Shown: positions 7,799 to 15,843 of the stretch, one piece after another | Numbering within the stretch: the first letter of the stretch is position 1 | How the letters are laid out: every line of letters begins with the position of its first letter | The notes under the pieces: model-generated | What the model was told of the DNA's origin: nothing | What the model saw: the letters and a program-made list of their open reading frames with translations, nothing else | The model's database searches: none | Source: Pseudomonas asplenii | Lineage (GTDB): Bacteria; Pseudomonadota; Gammaproteobacteria; Pseudomonadales; Pseudomonadaceae | Assembly: GCF_900105475.1 (NCBI RefSeq) | Contig: NZ_LT629777.1 | Coordinates: 5,084,001-5,148,000 of the forward strand | Length of the DNA stretch: 64,000 nucleotides | Reading direction: 5' to 3' | Position numbers and translations under genes: made by a program

Positions 7799-8548
7799 AT
7801 GAAATTGCCAAGGCCCAATTGGGGCTGGGCTTCGCTGCCCTTTCTGCTGCTGGTCTGGATCGCCCTGGCCAGCCGCTTCCCGAGCTATGTGCTGCCGCAA
7901 CCCTGGGTGGTCGCCGCCGAGGCGCTGCGCTGGATCGACGATGGCTCGCTGTGGAAGCAGTTTCGCGCCAGCGCCCTGGAGGAACTGGTCGGTTTCGGCA
8001 GCGCGGCGATCGTCGCGGTCATCGTCGGCACCGCCGCCGGCCTGTCGCGGCGTCTGCGCGAGTTCGTCGCGCCGCTCAACAGTCTGTTCATGGCGATCCC
8101 GCCGATCGCCTGGGCGCCGCTGATCCTGATCATCTTCGGGCTGGGGTTCTTCTCGATCATGCTGGTGATTTTCATCGCTGCCGTATTCCCGATGATCGTC
8201 ACCCTGCAGGAAGGCGTACTCGGCATCCGCGACGGTGAAGTGCGCGCGGCCCGTACCCTGGGCGCCACCGCGCTGCAACTGCTGGTGCATGTCTACCTGC
8301 CAGCGTCGTTACCGTTCCTCACCGCCGCACTGCGCATCGGTTTCAGCCAGGGCTGGCGCGCGCTGGTGGCCGCCGAAATGATCGGTGCCTCTCAGGGCAT
8401 CGGCTGGATGGTCTCGATGGGCGGCCAGATCGGCAACAGCAGCCAGGTGCTGCTGGGCATTGTCATCATCGGCCTGCTCGCCTGGCTGATGGAAAGCCTG
8501 GTGTTCCGAAGGCTGGAACATCACTACCAATCCTGGCGGGCCGCTTGA
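7799..8548 (+). CDS. ABC transporter permease (SsuC-like)
   Basis: The 249-residue inner-membrane permease of the BPD_transp_1 family has about six hydrophobic segments. The cytoplasmic coupling loop is recognisable around EVRAARTLGATALQLLVHVYLPASLPFL (about 143-170). The segment PPIAWAPLILIIFGLG is typical of the sulfonate/nitrate/taurine subfamily. It lies 7 nt after the binding-protein gene and shares its operon. It would form the translocation pore with the ATPase at 5973. No truncation is visible. Confidence 0.9.
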   Translation: MKLPRPNWGWASLPFLLLVWIALASRFPSYVLPQPWVVAAEALRWIDDGSLWKQFRASALEELVGFGSAAIVAVIVGTAAGLSRRLREFVAPLNSLFMAIPPIAWAPLILIIFGLGFFSIMLVIFIAAVFPMIVTLQEGVLGIRDGEVRAARTLGATALQLLVHVYLPASLPFLTAALRIGFSQGWRALVAAEMIGASQGIGWMVSMGGQIGNSSQVLLGIVIIGLLAWLMESLVFRRLEHHYQSWRAA

Positions 8549-8598
8549 GGCGCCCTGCTGCTCCCTTTTTTCTTCACGACGTCCAACGAGGTATTTCC

Positions 8599-10968
8599 GT
8601 GAGCCAGACCTTCGATCCCCGTGATGCCGGCGAGTACATCGCGCCGAGCGGACTCTACGCCCGCAACAAGGCGCTGCCCTTCCTTGGCAGCATCCGTTGC
8701 GACCGCCAGACCCTGGTCGCCGGCCAGTGGGACGAGATCACCTTCGTCTACGAAGTCGGCGCCAGTGGCCTGGCCGACGGTGCCTGGCTCAAGCTGGCGT
8801 TCAAGTTCTATTCGGACTGGGCGTTGTTCCAGACCTCCAACCCGAGCGCCGCCAACTACGTCAGTGCCGAGTACCAGGCCGGCGAACTGGTGCCGGGCCA
8901 GAGCCCGGCCACGGTGCAGCACCTGAAGGTGCGCTTCGACCAGAAAGGTCATGAGCGGCCCTTCCAGAAGGCCATCCTGATCGACATCGTCGACGGCTAC
9001 CTCAACCCCGGCGACCGCATCATCATCCGTCTCGGCGACCGTCGCCAGGGTGGCGCTGGCACCCGCGTGCAGAGCTTTGTCGAGAAGGACTTCCGCTTGC
9101 GGCTGTTCATCGATCCGCTGGGCAGTTCCAAGTTCGCCGAAGTACCGGGCGACCTGTTGCTGGACATCGTCCCCGGCGCGCCGGAGCGGTTGCAGGTGAT
9201 CGCACCACGCCTGGTCGGCGCAGGCCAGCCGTTCGACATCCTGCTCCGGGCCGACGACGCCTGGGGCAATACCTGCCGACACACCCCGCTGGCGGGTGAA
9301 CTCAGCCTGGCCGGGCCCGCCGCGCAAATGCAACGCCTGCCCTTCACCCTGGCCAGCGACGGCTGGGCCATCCTGCGGGTGCCGTCCATCGAGCTGGAGA
9401 CGCAAGGCGAATGGTCAATCCAGGCCGTCACCGATCAGGCCGGCGTCCAACCGGCCTCGGCGTTCGTCAACGTCGACACGGCGCTCGACACCCTACGGCC
9501 GCTGTATGCCGACCTGCATGTCCACTCCGACGATACCGTGGGTACCAATGACACCCTGTACAACCTGAGCTACGGCCGCGATGTCGCCGGTCTGGATGTG
9601 CTCGGCTACACCGCCAACGACTTCAACATCACCGAACAACGCTGGGACGCGGCGGTCAAGCTGATCCACGAACTCAACGAACCGGGACGTTTCGTCTGTT
9701 ACCCAGGCACCGAGTGGTGCGGCAACTCCTGCGCCGGTGGCGACCGCAACGTGGTATTCCTCCACGAGGGCAAGCCGGAGTTCCCGTTCGACGCCCAGGG
9801 ACGCCTGGTGCGATCCTTCGAGTGGAACGAGTTCACTGCCGGCACCATCAAGCCCGGCACCTGGCCGGTGGATGAGCTGTACGCGGCCTACGCGCACAAC
9901 CCGGAAGGCCACCTGATGATGCCCCACGTCGGCGGCCGGCGTTGCAACCTCGATTGGCACCACCCCGAGCTGGAGCGCCTGGTGGAAGTCGGCTCGGCCT
10001 GGGGCCAGTTCCACTGGGTCTACGCCGAGGCCCTGCAACGCGGCTACCGCGTCGGCGCTGCTGCCAACAGCGACGAGCACCAGGGGCGTTGCGGCGGCGG
10101 TGTACCGGCCACAGCGGTATTCGGCTCGCGCGGCGGCCTGACCGGCGTGATCGCCGAAACTTTCGACCGCGCCGGGGTTGGCCGTGCCTTGCGCGCCCGC
10201 CATACCTTCGCGACTACCGGCGAACGCAGCCTGGCGACACTAAGGCTGGGCGAGCACCTGATGGGCGATGTGGTGACGGTCAACGGCGAAACGGCCCTGG
10301 ACTACCGCCTGCTGGGCGATGCCGGCTGGGAACAGATCGAACTGTTCCGTGGCGAGCAACCTATCTGGTCGCGCAACCTGCATGCCGAGGCAGGCTTGTC
10401 GTCACGACGGATTCGCCTGCGCCTGGGCGGTGCGCGGATCAAGGATCGCTATCGCGGTGCCTACTGGAGCGGCGAGATCAGCCTCACCGGAGCCACCCTC
10501 AACGCCTTCCGCTTCCTCGGTGCCGACCACCCCGAACAGGTGGCATGGCGCAAGGACGCCACCACCCTGGCGCTGAAGACCGACACCAACGGCGACACCG
10601 ATAGCCTGGAAATCGATATTTCGCAGCTGACTGGCAGCCATATCACCGTACAGTTGCGGATCGAGGGTTACGTCAAGGTCGGCGACCCGCTCGAACCGCA
10701 CCCGCATGTGCATGCCCCTACGGTGGCGCTGCAACTGAGCGGCGAGGAACTGCTGGCCAGTGGTTCGATCATCAGGCAGCTACCGGGTGCCGAGTTGCAG
10801 GTTTCGCTGGAGCAGATCAGCGAGGCACCACTGCCGCGCGAGGTCTCAGGGCGGATCGAACTGGGTTCGCTGAATCTGGAAAAAGGTCGCGAGCATCCGC
10901 TGTTCATCAGCGCCCGCCAGCGTGATCAGTCGCGGGTCTGGACGTCGGCACTGTTCGTCACGCCTTGA
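8599..10968 (+). CDS. DUF3604-family putative metal-dependent hydrolase
   Basis: The 789-residue protein belongs to the DUF3604 group, related to PHP-type metal hydrolases. The metal-binding start is DLHVHSDDTVGTND with H307 and H309. Further candidate ligands are TEWCGNSCAGGDRNVVFLH, MMPHVGGRRCNLDWHHPELERL and ANSDEHQGR. The first ~290 residues look like beta-sandwich modules, and the C-terminal ~200 residues another beta-rich region. No signal peptide is seen. The GTG at 8599 is chosen for GAGG upstream; an earlier in-frame start at 8545 overlaps the permease. Being last in the ABC operon, it probably processes the imported compound. Activity is inferred, not known. Confidence 0.8.
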   Translation: MSQTFDPRDAGEYIAPSGLYARNKALPFLGSIRCDRQTLVAGQWDEITFVYEVGASGLADGAWLKLAFKFYSDWALFQTSNPSAANYVSAEYQAGELVPGQSPATVQHLKVRFDQKGHERPFQKAILIDIVDGYLNPGDRIIIRLGDRRQGGAGTRVQSFVEKDFRLRLFIDPLGSSKFAEVPGDLLLDIVPGAPERLQVIAPRLVGAGQPFDILLRADDAWGNTCRHTPLAGELSLAGPAAQMQRLPFTLASDGWAILRVPSIELETQGEWSIQAVTDQAGVQPASAFVNVDTALDTLRPLYADLHVHSDDTVGTNDTLYNLSYGRDVAGLDVLGYTANDFNITEQRWDAAVKLIHELNEPGRFVCYPGTEWCGNSCAGGDRNVVFLHEGKPEFPFDAQGRLVRSFEWNEFTAGTIKPGTWPVDELYAAYAHNPEGHLMMPHVGGRRCNLDWHHPELERLVEVGSAWGQFHWVYAEALQRGYRVGAAANSDEHQGRCGGGVPATAVFGSRGGLTGVIAETFDRAGVGRALRARHTFATTGERSLATLRLGEHLMGDVVTVNGETALDYRLLGDAGWEQIELFRGEQPIWSRNLHAEAGLSSRRIRLRLGGARIKDRYRGAYWSGEISLTGATLNAFRFLGADHPEQVAWRKDATTLALKTDTNGDTDSLEIDISQLTGSHITVQLRIEGYVKVGDPLEPHPHVHAPTVALQLSGEELLASGSIIRQLPGAELQVSLEQISEAPLPREVSGRIELGSLNLEKGREHPLFISARQRDQSRVWTSALFVTP

Positions 10969-11079
10969 CGGGCGACAGCGGAAAAAACCTGTTGCAGAAG
11001 GGGTTTTGACAGCCCTCTCGCTGTTGTTCATTGTGAGAGGGCATACCGCTGACCTCGTCAGCACCTTGCCGATGTAGCT

Positions 11080-11328
11080 TGGATCCGAAGGGCTACGCTA
11101 CGCCATTGCGTAGGGTCCGCCCCCAGGTCGCAGCGCTTCCAGTCATGCGACCAATCGACCTGCGTCGATGGAAGCCTTGCTGTCACGCCGCTGTTCTCCC
11201 CTTTACACCCTCCGCTCAAAGCAGGTGCTCAACGACACGGGCGCGACCTGCTGCATCGCCTTGCTACCTCAACCGGGAAATCACCTCCCGGTCGGGACCG
11301 GTGGTTTCTCTCGATCAGGAGAAGTCAT
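11080..11328 (+). promoter_or_regulatory. Second structured leader, upstream of the 101-residue protein
   Basis: Hairpins follow one another: CTACGC/GCGTAG (11093-11113), GGTCGCA (11126-11132) with TGCGACC (11146-11152), ATCGAC-CTGC-GTCGAT (11154-11169), AGCAGGT (11220-11226) with ACCTGCT (11246-11252), and GAAATCACC (11277-11285) with GGTGGTTTC (11300-11308), the last ending just before the Shine-Dalgarno AGGAGA. The region 10969-11079 shows nothing clear. The GGTCGC...GCGACC hairpin resembles the one in the leader at 126-147. A cis-regulatory role is inference. Confidence 0.45.
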
Positions 11329-11634
11329 ATGTCCCCTCTGCAACAGGCGGGTGATACCCCTCAATACGCCATTGTGCTGACCCCGCTGGTCTGGAAGAAA
11401 GCCGTAAAGGGCTACAAGAACCAACGGGGTTCAACCTTTGAAAGCCGGCTGCGCGAAGTGCTTCAGGCAACGGCCAAGGCACACAGGCAACACCCGCAAG
11501 CGCAGCAGGTTCATTTCGACCTGTACCCGCTTCTGGAGAGACGGTTCCGTTTGAAGCTGGTACTCAACCTGGTGAACCCCATCCACGGGCCACCGTACCT
11601 GCTCCTTTCGCTCAAGGAAGAATCGAACGCGTGA
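11329..11634 (+). CDS. Small basic protein of unknown function
   Basis: The 101-residue basic protein has a well-placed ribosome-binding site (AGGAGA, 7-8 nt before the ATG) and its own intrinsic terminator 33 nt downstream, so it is a genuine single-gene transcript. I do not recognise its family. It has a lysine/arginine-rich centre (WKKAVKGYKNQRGSTFESRL), a glutamine/histidine-rich helix and a hydrophobic C-terminal strand region (LKLVLNLVNPIHGPPYLLLSL). No signal peptide or clear transmembrane helix is present. Its long structured leader suggests RNA-level control. It lies between the DUF3604 operon and the T4SS block and may belong to either or to neither. Confidence 0.65.
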   Translation: MSPLQQAGDTPQYAIVLTPLVWKKAVKGYKNQRGSTFESRLREVLQATAKAHRQHPQAQQVHFDLYPLLERRFRLKLVLNLVNPIHGPPYLLLSLKEESNA

Positions 11635-11666
11635 CCCTCGGGATTGCCCCTCGGCAAACCACACTC

Positions 11667-11691
11667 AAGCCCGACGCTGTCGGGCTTTTTT
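11667..11691 (+). terminator. Intrinsic terminator after the 101-residue protein gene
   Basis: AAGCCCGAC (11667-11675), loop GCT and GTCGGGCTT (11679-11687) form a nine-pair hairpin that runs into a continuous T tract (to 11691). It separates the small gene from the conjugation block. Confidence 0.9.
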
Positions 11692-11784
11692 CTGCAAAAC
11701 CCCACTCACCCCGATCCAGTTTCCTTGCAGCAACGCTCCGGCTGATTTGCAACCGTGTACTCATCACCGCGTGAGGACACCCGG

Positions 11785-12318
11785 ATGCATCACTCCCCTA
11801 CCCGGCCCCTGGCCGCTCTTGTCACCCTTGCTTTACCGCTGACGGCGATCGCGCTGTCGGGCTGCGTTTCGCCAGAACCGTCACCTGCGCCAGCAGTGCC
11901 CGGCCTGGCGACGGTCACGCGACTGCCCGTGTCATCCAAACCCCACCCGCTGCAGCCTGAACGTTCGCCGCCGCTACGCACGGGGCGCTACACCCTGACC
12001 AACACACTGCCACGCACCGATCAGCTCGATCTTCTGCAACAGGTGATCGAGATCCGCATACCGGACCACCTGAACCCCAACGTTCAAGACGCCATGACGC
12101 ATGTCCTGCGCCAGTCGGGCTATCGCCTGTGCACCGCCCCCGAGGGCGTGCAGGTGCTGTATGCCCATCCGCTACCCGCCGCGCACTACCACCTGGGCCC
12201 GGTCACGCTCGGCAACGCCCTGCTGGCTCTGGCGGGACCGGCCTGGCAGGTCGAGGTCGACGAGCGTGCCAGACGAATCTGCTTCAGTGCGACACAACTG
12301 GCGGGAGATCCACGATGA
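11785..12318 (+). CDS. ICE type IV pilus-like lipoprotein, PilL family (TIGR03748-like)
   Basis: The 177-residue protein starts with a lipoprotein signal (TAIALSGC lipobox, Cys near residue 28) and then a proline-rich linker. The C-terminal ~100 residues (LDLLQQVIEIRIPDHLNP, AMTHVLRQSGYRLC, YHLGPVTLGNALLALAGPAW) match the PilL-N/secretin N0-like domain found in the PFGI-1 PilL proteins. It should be anchored in the outer membrane. GAGGA lies 8 nt before the chosen ATG. The stop overlaps the next start (ATGA), opening a chain of coupled genes. The family assignment is from memory of its conserved pattern. Confidence 0.78.
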   Translation: MHHSPTRPLAALVTLALPLTAIALSGCVSPEPSPAPAVPGLATVTRLPVSSKPHPLQPERSPPLRTGRYTLTNTLPRTDQLDLLQQVIEIRIPDHLNPNVQDAMTHVLRQSGYRLCTAPEGVQVLYAHPLPAAHYHLGPVTLGNALLALAGPAWQVEVDERARRICFSATQLAGDPR

Positions 12319-12992
12319 AACGCCCTTCTCGGCTTGTGCTGATACAAGGAGCCGCAGTGCTGCTGTTGGTCGGTTGCGCAGTGCTCTTCGCCACTAAGCT
12401 CGCGACGCTCTCGCAAGCGGTGCAATCACGGCACTGCGCCGAACAGATACAACGTCTGCAACAGCAGTTGCAGAGGCTCGATCACGAACTGGAAGGCCTG
12501 CAACCCTTCCCGGGCGTGCTCAAGGAGGACTACCAGCACGCCCAGCAGTCGGCCCTGCAGAGACTTGCGGCCCTGGAAACCAGCGCCCGTGCGGTCGATA
12601 GCGTCGCCTCGAACGTGACCACGATAAATACCCAGGTACAAGACCTCGAAGCCACGTTGCTGACCCTGAAAGCTGCCGGGGAGAAATGTCCCTTGGCCTG
12701 CGCCGCCACTACGGAGCCCGCCCGCACACCAGCGCCTTCCAGCAGGAAAACCCGCGCGAAAAGCCCGGCCCTGCGCCAGCCCGGTCCACCACCTTTCACC
12801 CTGATAGGCCTTGAGTCACGCGCGGGCGAGTCATTTCTGGCCGTCATTCCCCAAGGCCTTCAGCGGCTGGCAGAGGTGCACCTGCTGCGCCCCGGCATGC
12901 GCCTCCAAGGCTGGCAACTGACGGCCCTGGATTCGACAAAGGCCGCTTGGCTCAAACCAGACGGCGCGGTTGCCACGCTGTCGATTCCATGA
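12315..12992 (+). CDS. Membrane-anchored coiled-coil protein of the T4SS block
   Basis: The 225-residue protein has one N-terminal membrane segment (about 9-27, LIQGAAVLLLVGCAVLFAT), a long predicted coiled coil (about 35-125, glutamine/leucine heptads), a Pro/Ala/Thr/Lys linker (about 130-160) and a small C-terminal beta-rich domain (FTLIGLESRAGESFLAVIP to the end). This single-pass periplasmic layout resembles PilP/PilO-like or ICE pilus accessory proteins, but I cannot name a family. It overlaps the PilL-like gene by 4 nt and precedes the TIGR03759 gene by 10 nt. Confidence 0.65.
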   Translation: MKRPSRLVLIQGAAVLLLVGCAVLFATKLATLSQAVQSRHCAEQIQRLQQQLQRLDHELEGLQPFPGVLKEDYQHAQQSALQRLAALETSARAVDSVASNVTTINTQVQDLEATLLTLKAAGEKCPLACAATTEPARTPAPSSRKTRAKSPALRQPGPPPFTLIGLESRAGESFLAVIPQGLQRLAEVHLLRPGMRLQGWQLTALDSTKAAWLKPDGAVATLSIP

Positions 12993-13002
12993 GGGCCGAA
13001 CC

Positions 13003-13722
13003 ATGAACGCCTACCCGATGTGGTCACTGTGGAGCATGGCGCTCCTGTCATTGCCTGGCGTGGCACAGGCCCAGGCATTCAACCCGCCGGCCGAAGAAAG
13101 CAGCGTTTACCAAGAGAGCCAGCTCGAGCAGCAGCGCGCCACCGACTGGGGGCTCAAGCATGAGGAATGGCAGCGTTATCGACGCCTGATGGAAGGCCCG
13201 CTGGGGGTCTACTCACCCCATCTCGATCCACTGACGGCCTTGGGCATCGAGGCCCGCGATTCGGCCGAACAGGAGCGCTACGCCCATCTGCAGGTCCAGA
13301 TCGAGTTCGTCCGCCTGCAAAAACTGATGGATTATCAGAACGCCTATGACCGGGCCTACAAACGCCTGTACAGCGGTCACTTGCCAGTCAACCTGCTGGG
13401 CAACGGCCAGTCGCCGCTGTCCTCGCCACTGGAAACCACAGGCCGGCTCGCGGTGTTCGTCAAACCCCGGTGCAAGGCCTGCATGAGCCGGGTCCGACAG
13501 TTACAACGGGAAGGACAACCCTTCGATCTCTACCTGACCGATGCCCAGGCAAATGACAGCCTCCTGCGCGACTGGGCCAGACAGGCCGGCATCGACCCGC
13601 ACAAGGTACGCCTGCGGGAGATCACCCTCAATCACGACTCCGGACACTGGGCACGCCTGGGCGACCAAGGGGCCATGCCGGCCGTGATGCGATCGGCCAA
13701 CGGTCGCTGGACACGCCAATGA
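13003..13722 (+). CDS. Integrating conjugative element protein, TIGR03759 family
   Basis: The 239-residue exported protein has a signal peptide cleaved near AQAQA. The family-like core is DWGLKHEEWQRYRRLMEGPLG and SPHLDPLTALGIEAR (about residues 45-85), characteristic of TIGR03759. The C-terminal half reads like a thioredoxin-type fold with a CxxC pair in KPRCKACMSRVRQL (about 155-168). It may therefore help disulfide formation in the transfer apparatus; this is inference. GAGG lies 8 nt before the ATG, and the 3' end overlaps the transglycosylase gene by 4 nt. Confidence 0.82.
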   Translation: MNAYPMWSLWSMALLSLPGVAQAQAFNPPAEESSVYQESQLEQQRATDWGLKHEEWQRYRRLMEGPLGVYSPHLDPLTALGIEARDSAEQERYAHLQVQIEFVRLQKLMDYQNAYDRAYKRLYSGHLPVNLLGNGQSPLSSPLETTGRLAVFVKPRCKACMSRVRQLQREGQPFDLYLTDAQANDSLLRDWARQAGIDPHKVRLREITLNHDSGHWARLGDQGAMPAVMRSANGRWTRQ

Positions 13723-14279
13723 ACGGCGCTCATCCATGGCTATACGGTGCATTGCTGAGCGGCTGCCTGCTGGCCCTGCCCGCCACCGCGTCATCACCGC
13801 CCCTGGCTTATCAATGGGCCACGCAAGGCACCGAGGTCCCGGCAGCCGTTCTGTACGCGCTGGCCCTGCAGGAAAGTGGCGCCTGGCTGCGGGGCCGGCG
13901 GGTCCCCTGGCCCTGGACCCTGAATGTCGCCGGTGAAGGCCAGCGCTTTGCCGACCGTCGCTCGGCCTGCCGGGCCCTGCTGCTGGCCCTCGATGACGTG
14001 GGCGCCAAACGCGTGGATGCCGGGCTCGGCCAGATCAACCTGGGCTGGAACGGCCAGCATTTCAGCCATCCCTGCCAGGCGCTGGACCCTTACCACAACC
14101 TGAGCGTTGCCGCCCGCCTGTTGCGGGCACACAAGGAGCCCGGCATCGACTGGGTGACTACCGCCGGGCGCTATCACCGCCCCCTCGGCGGCACGCCGGC
14201 CGAACGTTATCGCAGGGCCTTTGCCCGCCATCTGGCCCGGGTTTCGCCGGGCTCCGCTCAAGGAAGAAACGTCCCATGA
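13719..14279 (+). CDS. Lytic transglycosylase-like protein of the conjugation block
   Basis: The 186-residue protein has an N-terminal signal peptide (ending near PATA) and an SLT-like domain: VPAAVLYALALQESG contains the expected catalytic glutamate (in the QESG motif, about residue 48), and DAGLGQINLGWN (about 103-114) is the substrate-groove motif. The final segment RYHRPLGGTPAERYRRAFARHL fits the family end. Such enzymes open the peptidoglycan for assembly of the secretion channel. It overlaps both neighbours by ATGA, which implies strict co-translation. Confidence 0.85.
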   Translation: MNGAHPWLYGALLSGCLLALPATASSPPLAYQWATQGTEVPAAVLYALALQESGAWLRGRRVPWPWTLNVAGEGQRFADRRSACRALLLALDDVGAKRVDAGLGQINLGWNGQHFSHPCQALDPYHNLSVAARLLRAHKEPGIDWVTTAGRYHRPLGGTPAERYRRAFARHLARVSPGSAQGRNVP

Positions 14280-14791
14280 CATCCATTCGTTTTGTCGGTG
14301 CCCTGGCGCTGCTGGTATCACTTGGCATCGAGGCTGAGCTCCAGGTCGTCGAGGACCTGGGTGGCACGTCCGCGCTGGCCTATTACCGCTCGCTCAATCT
14401 GTCGACACGGCAAACGCCCACCGCCGCTATCCGCCTGCCCAACGTACGCCGCAACCCCTACAGCGAGGCGGACATGCTGCCGGTCCGCTCGCCTGCCCTG
14501 AAGCCCGGCCGGGTCGCTGCACGCGTACACAACATCCCCGGCCTGCGCCCGATTTTCCTGGTGGGCGATGACGACCTGTCGCGGCGCTGGCTACAGGAAC
14601 GGCTCGAAGTGCTGCGCGACCTGCAGGCCATCGGTCTGCTGATCAATGTGCCAAACCTCCAGGCGCTGAACGAGTTACGCCAACTGGGCAGAGGACTGGA
14701 CATGACCCCGGCCCCAGCCGACGACCTGGCGCAGCGGCTGGGCATCGAACACTACCCCGTACTCGTCACCGCCACCGGCCTGGATCAATAG
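14276..14791 (+). CDS. Integrating conjugative element protein, TIGR03765 (PFL_4695) family
   Basis: The 171-residue protein has an N-terminal hydrophobic export signal (about 5-20) and the pattern EDLGGTSALAYYRSLN, LPVRSPALKPGRV and PIFLVGDDDLSRRWLQ that I associate with TIGR03765, first named for PFL_4695 in the Pf-5 element PFGI-1. A thioredoxin-like C-terminal part is suggested by LGIEHYPVLVTATGL. It is the last gene before a 650-nt stretch where PFGI-1-type elements normally carry TraD and several small genes. Exact role is unknown. Confidence 0.82.
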   Translation: MTSIRFVGALALLVSLGIEAELQVVEDLGGTSALAYYRSLNLSTRQTPTAAIRLPNVRRNPYSEADMLPVRSPALKPGRVAARVHNIPGLRPIFLVGDDDLSRRWLQERLEVLRDLQAIGLLINVPNLQALNELRQLGRGLDMTPAPADDLAQRLGIEHYPVLVTATGLDQ

Positions 14792-14885
14792 CCATGTCAC
14801 TTCCCCTTGCGTCACTGCGCCTTGCATTACTGAGCCTTGCCAGCGACACGCCTGCCCGCACCGCGGACCCGATGCCGAGGCAGCC

Positions 14886-15146
14886 ATGAAATGGGCCTCC
14901 CGGGTCGAGTTGCGTTTTGTCGCACTGTGGGCGCCCAGCACCTCGACCCAGGCCATCTGCGCCGACCTCAACGCCCTGTTGGGCGCGGCCCAGTTGGGAC
15001 TGCTCGATGGCCACAACCTCTACCCCCTGCTGCAGGAACATGGCCTGAGTCCCAGGTGGGTCGGGGCCAAGGGGATCGAGGTCCAGGACCCCGTGGCCGG
15101 GACATTGCTGCTCTGCTTCGAATTGCGCGAAGTGACCATTCATTGA
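14886..15146 (+). CDS. Small protein of unknown function in the T4SS gap
   Basis: This 86-residue protein starts with an ATG overlapping the end of a 31-codon micro-ORF (14794-14889). It contains STSTQAICADLNALLGAAQLG and a C-terminal strand-like GTLLLCFELREVTIH. No signal peptide or membrane segment is present. I do not recognise the family. It lies between the TIGR03765 and TIGR03750 genes, where TraD and pilin-type genes are expected, so it could be a small ICE gene or the remnant of a larger one. Confidence 0.5.
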   Translation: MKWASRVELRFVALWAPSTSTQAICADLNALLGAAQLGLLDGHNLYPLLQEHGLSPRWVGAKGIEVQDPVAGTLLLCFELREVTIH

Positions 15147-15438
15147 AGGGAATAGACCTCGCCATGCCCGTAGAGAAGTCGAACCGCAAAACCCACGCGC
15201 GCCAGTCCTGTTTTCCGACTGCGCGCCTGTACAGCCTGCGGCACGCTCGCTGAACGGTCCTCAAGCGCAACGCCTGCATGCCTCTTGCCTTGAAATGCCC
15301 GCACGATCTCGCGCAGGCGACCTGATGAGTTCACCCATTCCCCAGCACGCCATGGAGGCCGCCAATGATCATCCTCTCGTTCCTCAAGACACCTTGTTGC
15401 ACTGAGCGCCATGGCGGTGCGTTGAGGAGACAGCCGAA
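15147..15438 (+). other. Gap region with only micro-ORFs
   Basis: Only very short frames occur: 29 codons from 15164 and 26 codons from 15324. Neither resembles the missing TIGR03747, RAQPRD, TIGR03758 or TIGR03745 genes. GAGGAG at 15424-15429 serves the TIGR03750 gene that follows. The stretch looks like the scar of an internal deletion. Confidence 0.45.
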
Positions 15439-15843
15439 ATGACCTACGACCCGGATCACTGCCTGCCCGACGGCACCATTCGTTTTCTGCCGTCGCGCCT
15501 CAACCATCAACCCGTCATTGTCCTGGGACTCACCGCGGATGAGATGTGGATCACCGTCACCGTCGCCGCGCTGGTCGGCACCGGCGTGGGGATCGTCGCG
15601 GCGTTGCTGTTGCAGAGTATCGCCCTGGTACCGTCTGGGATCGTGTTGTGTATAGGCCTGGGCCTGTTCACGGGTGGCAGGCTGCTGCGTCGCCACAAAC
15701 GCGGCAAGCCTCAGACCTGGTTGTACCGATACCTGCAATGGCGCCTGGCAACGGGCTGTCCCCTGTTGAGCGCCTGGCTCGGTGCCAGCGATCTGGTGAC
15801 CCGTTCGGGCCTGTGGAGCACACGCCGGAGTCCACGACCATGA
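15439..15843 (+). CDS. Conjugative transfer protein, TIGR03750 (DUF3487) family
   Basis: The 134-residue inner-membrane protein begins with a short cytosolic part ending in FLPSRLNHQPVIVLGLTADE, a DUF3487 hallmark, followed by two closely spaced transmembrane helices (about 35-78). The RRHKRGKPQTWLYRYLQWR segment after them is basic and cytosolic. It is comparable to TraL/VirB3-like subunits. A strong ribosome-binding site (GAGGAGA) precedes it, and it overlaps the next gene by 4 nt. Confidence 0.85.
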   Translation: MTYDPDHCLPDGTIRFLPSRLNHQPVIVLGLTADEMWITVTVAALVGTGVGIVAALLLQSIALVPSGIVLCIGLGLFTGGRLLRRHKRGKPQTWLYRYLQWRLATGCPLLSAWLGASDLVTRSGLWSTRRSPRP

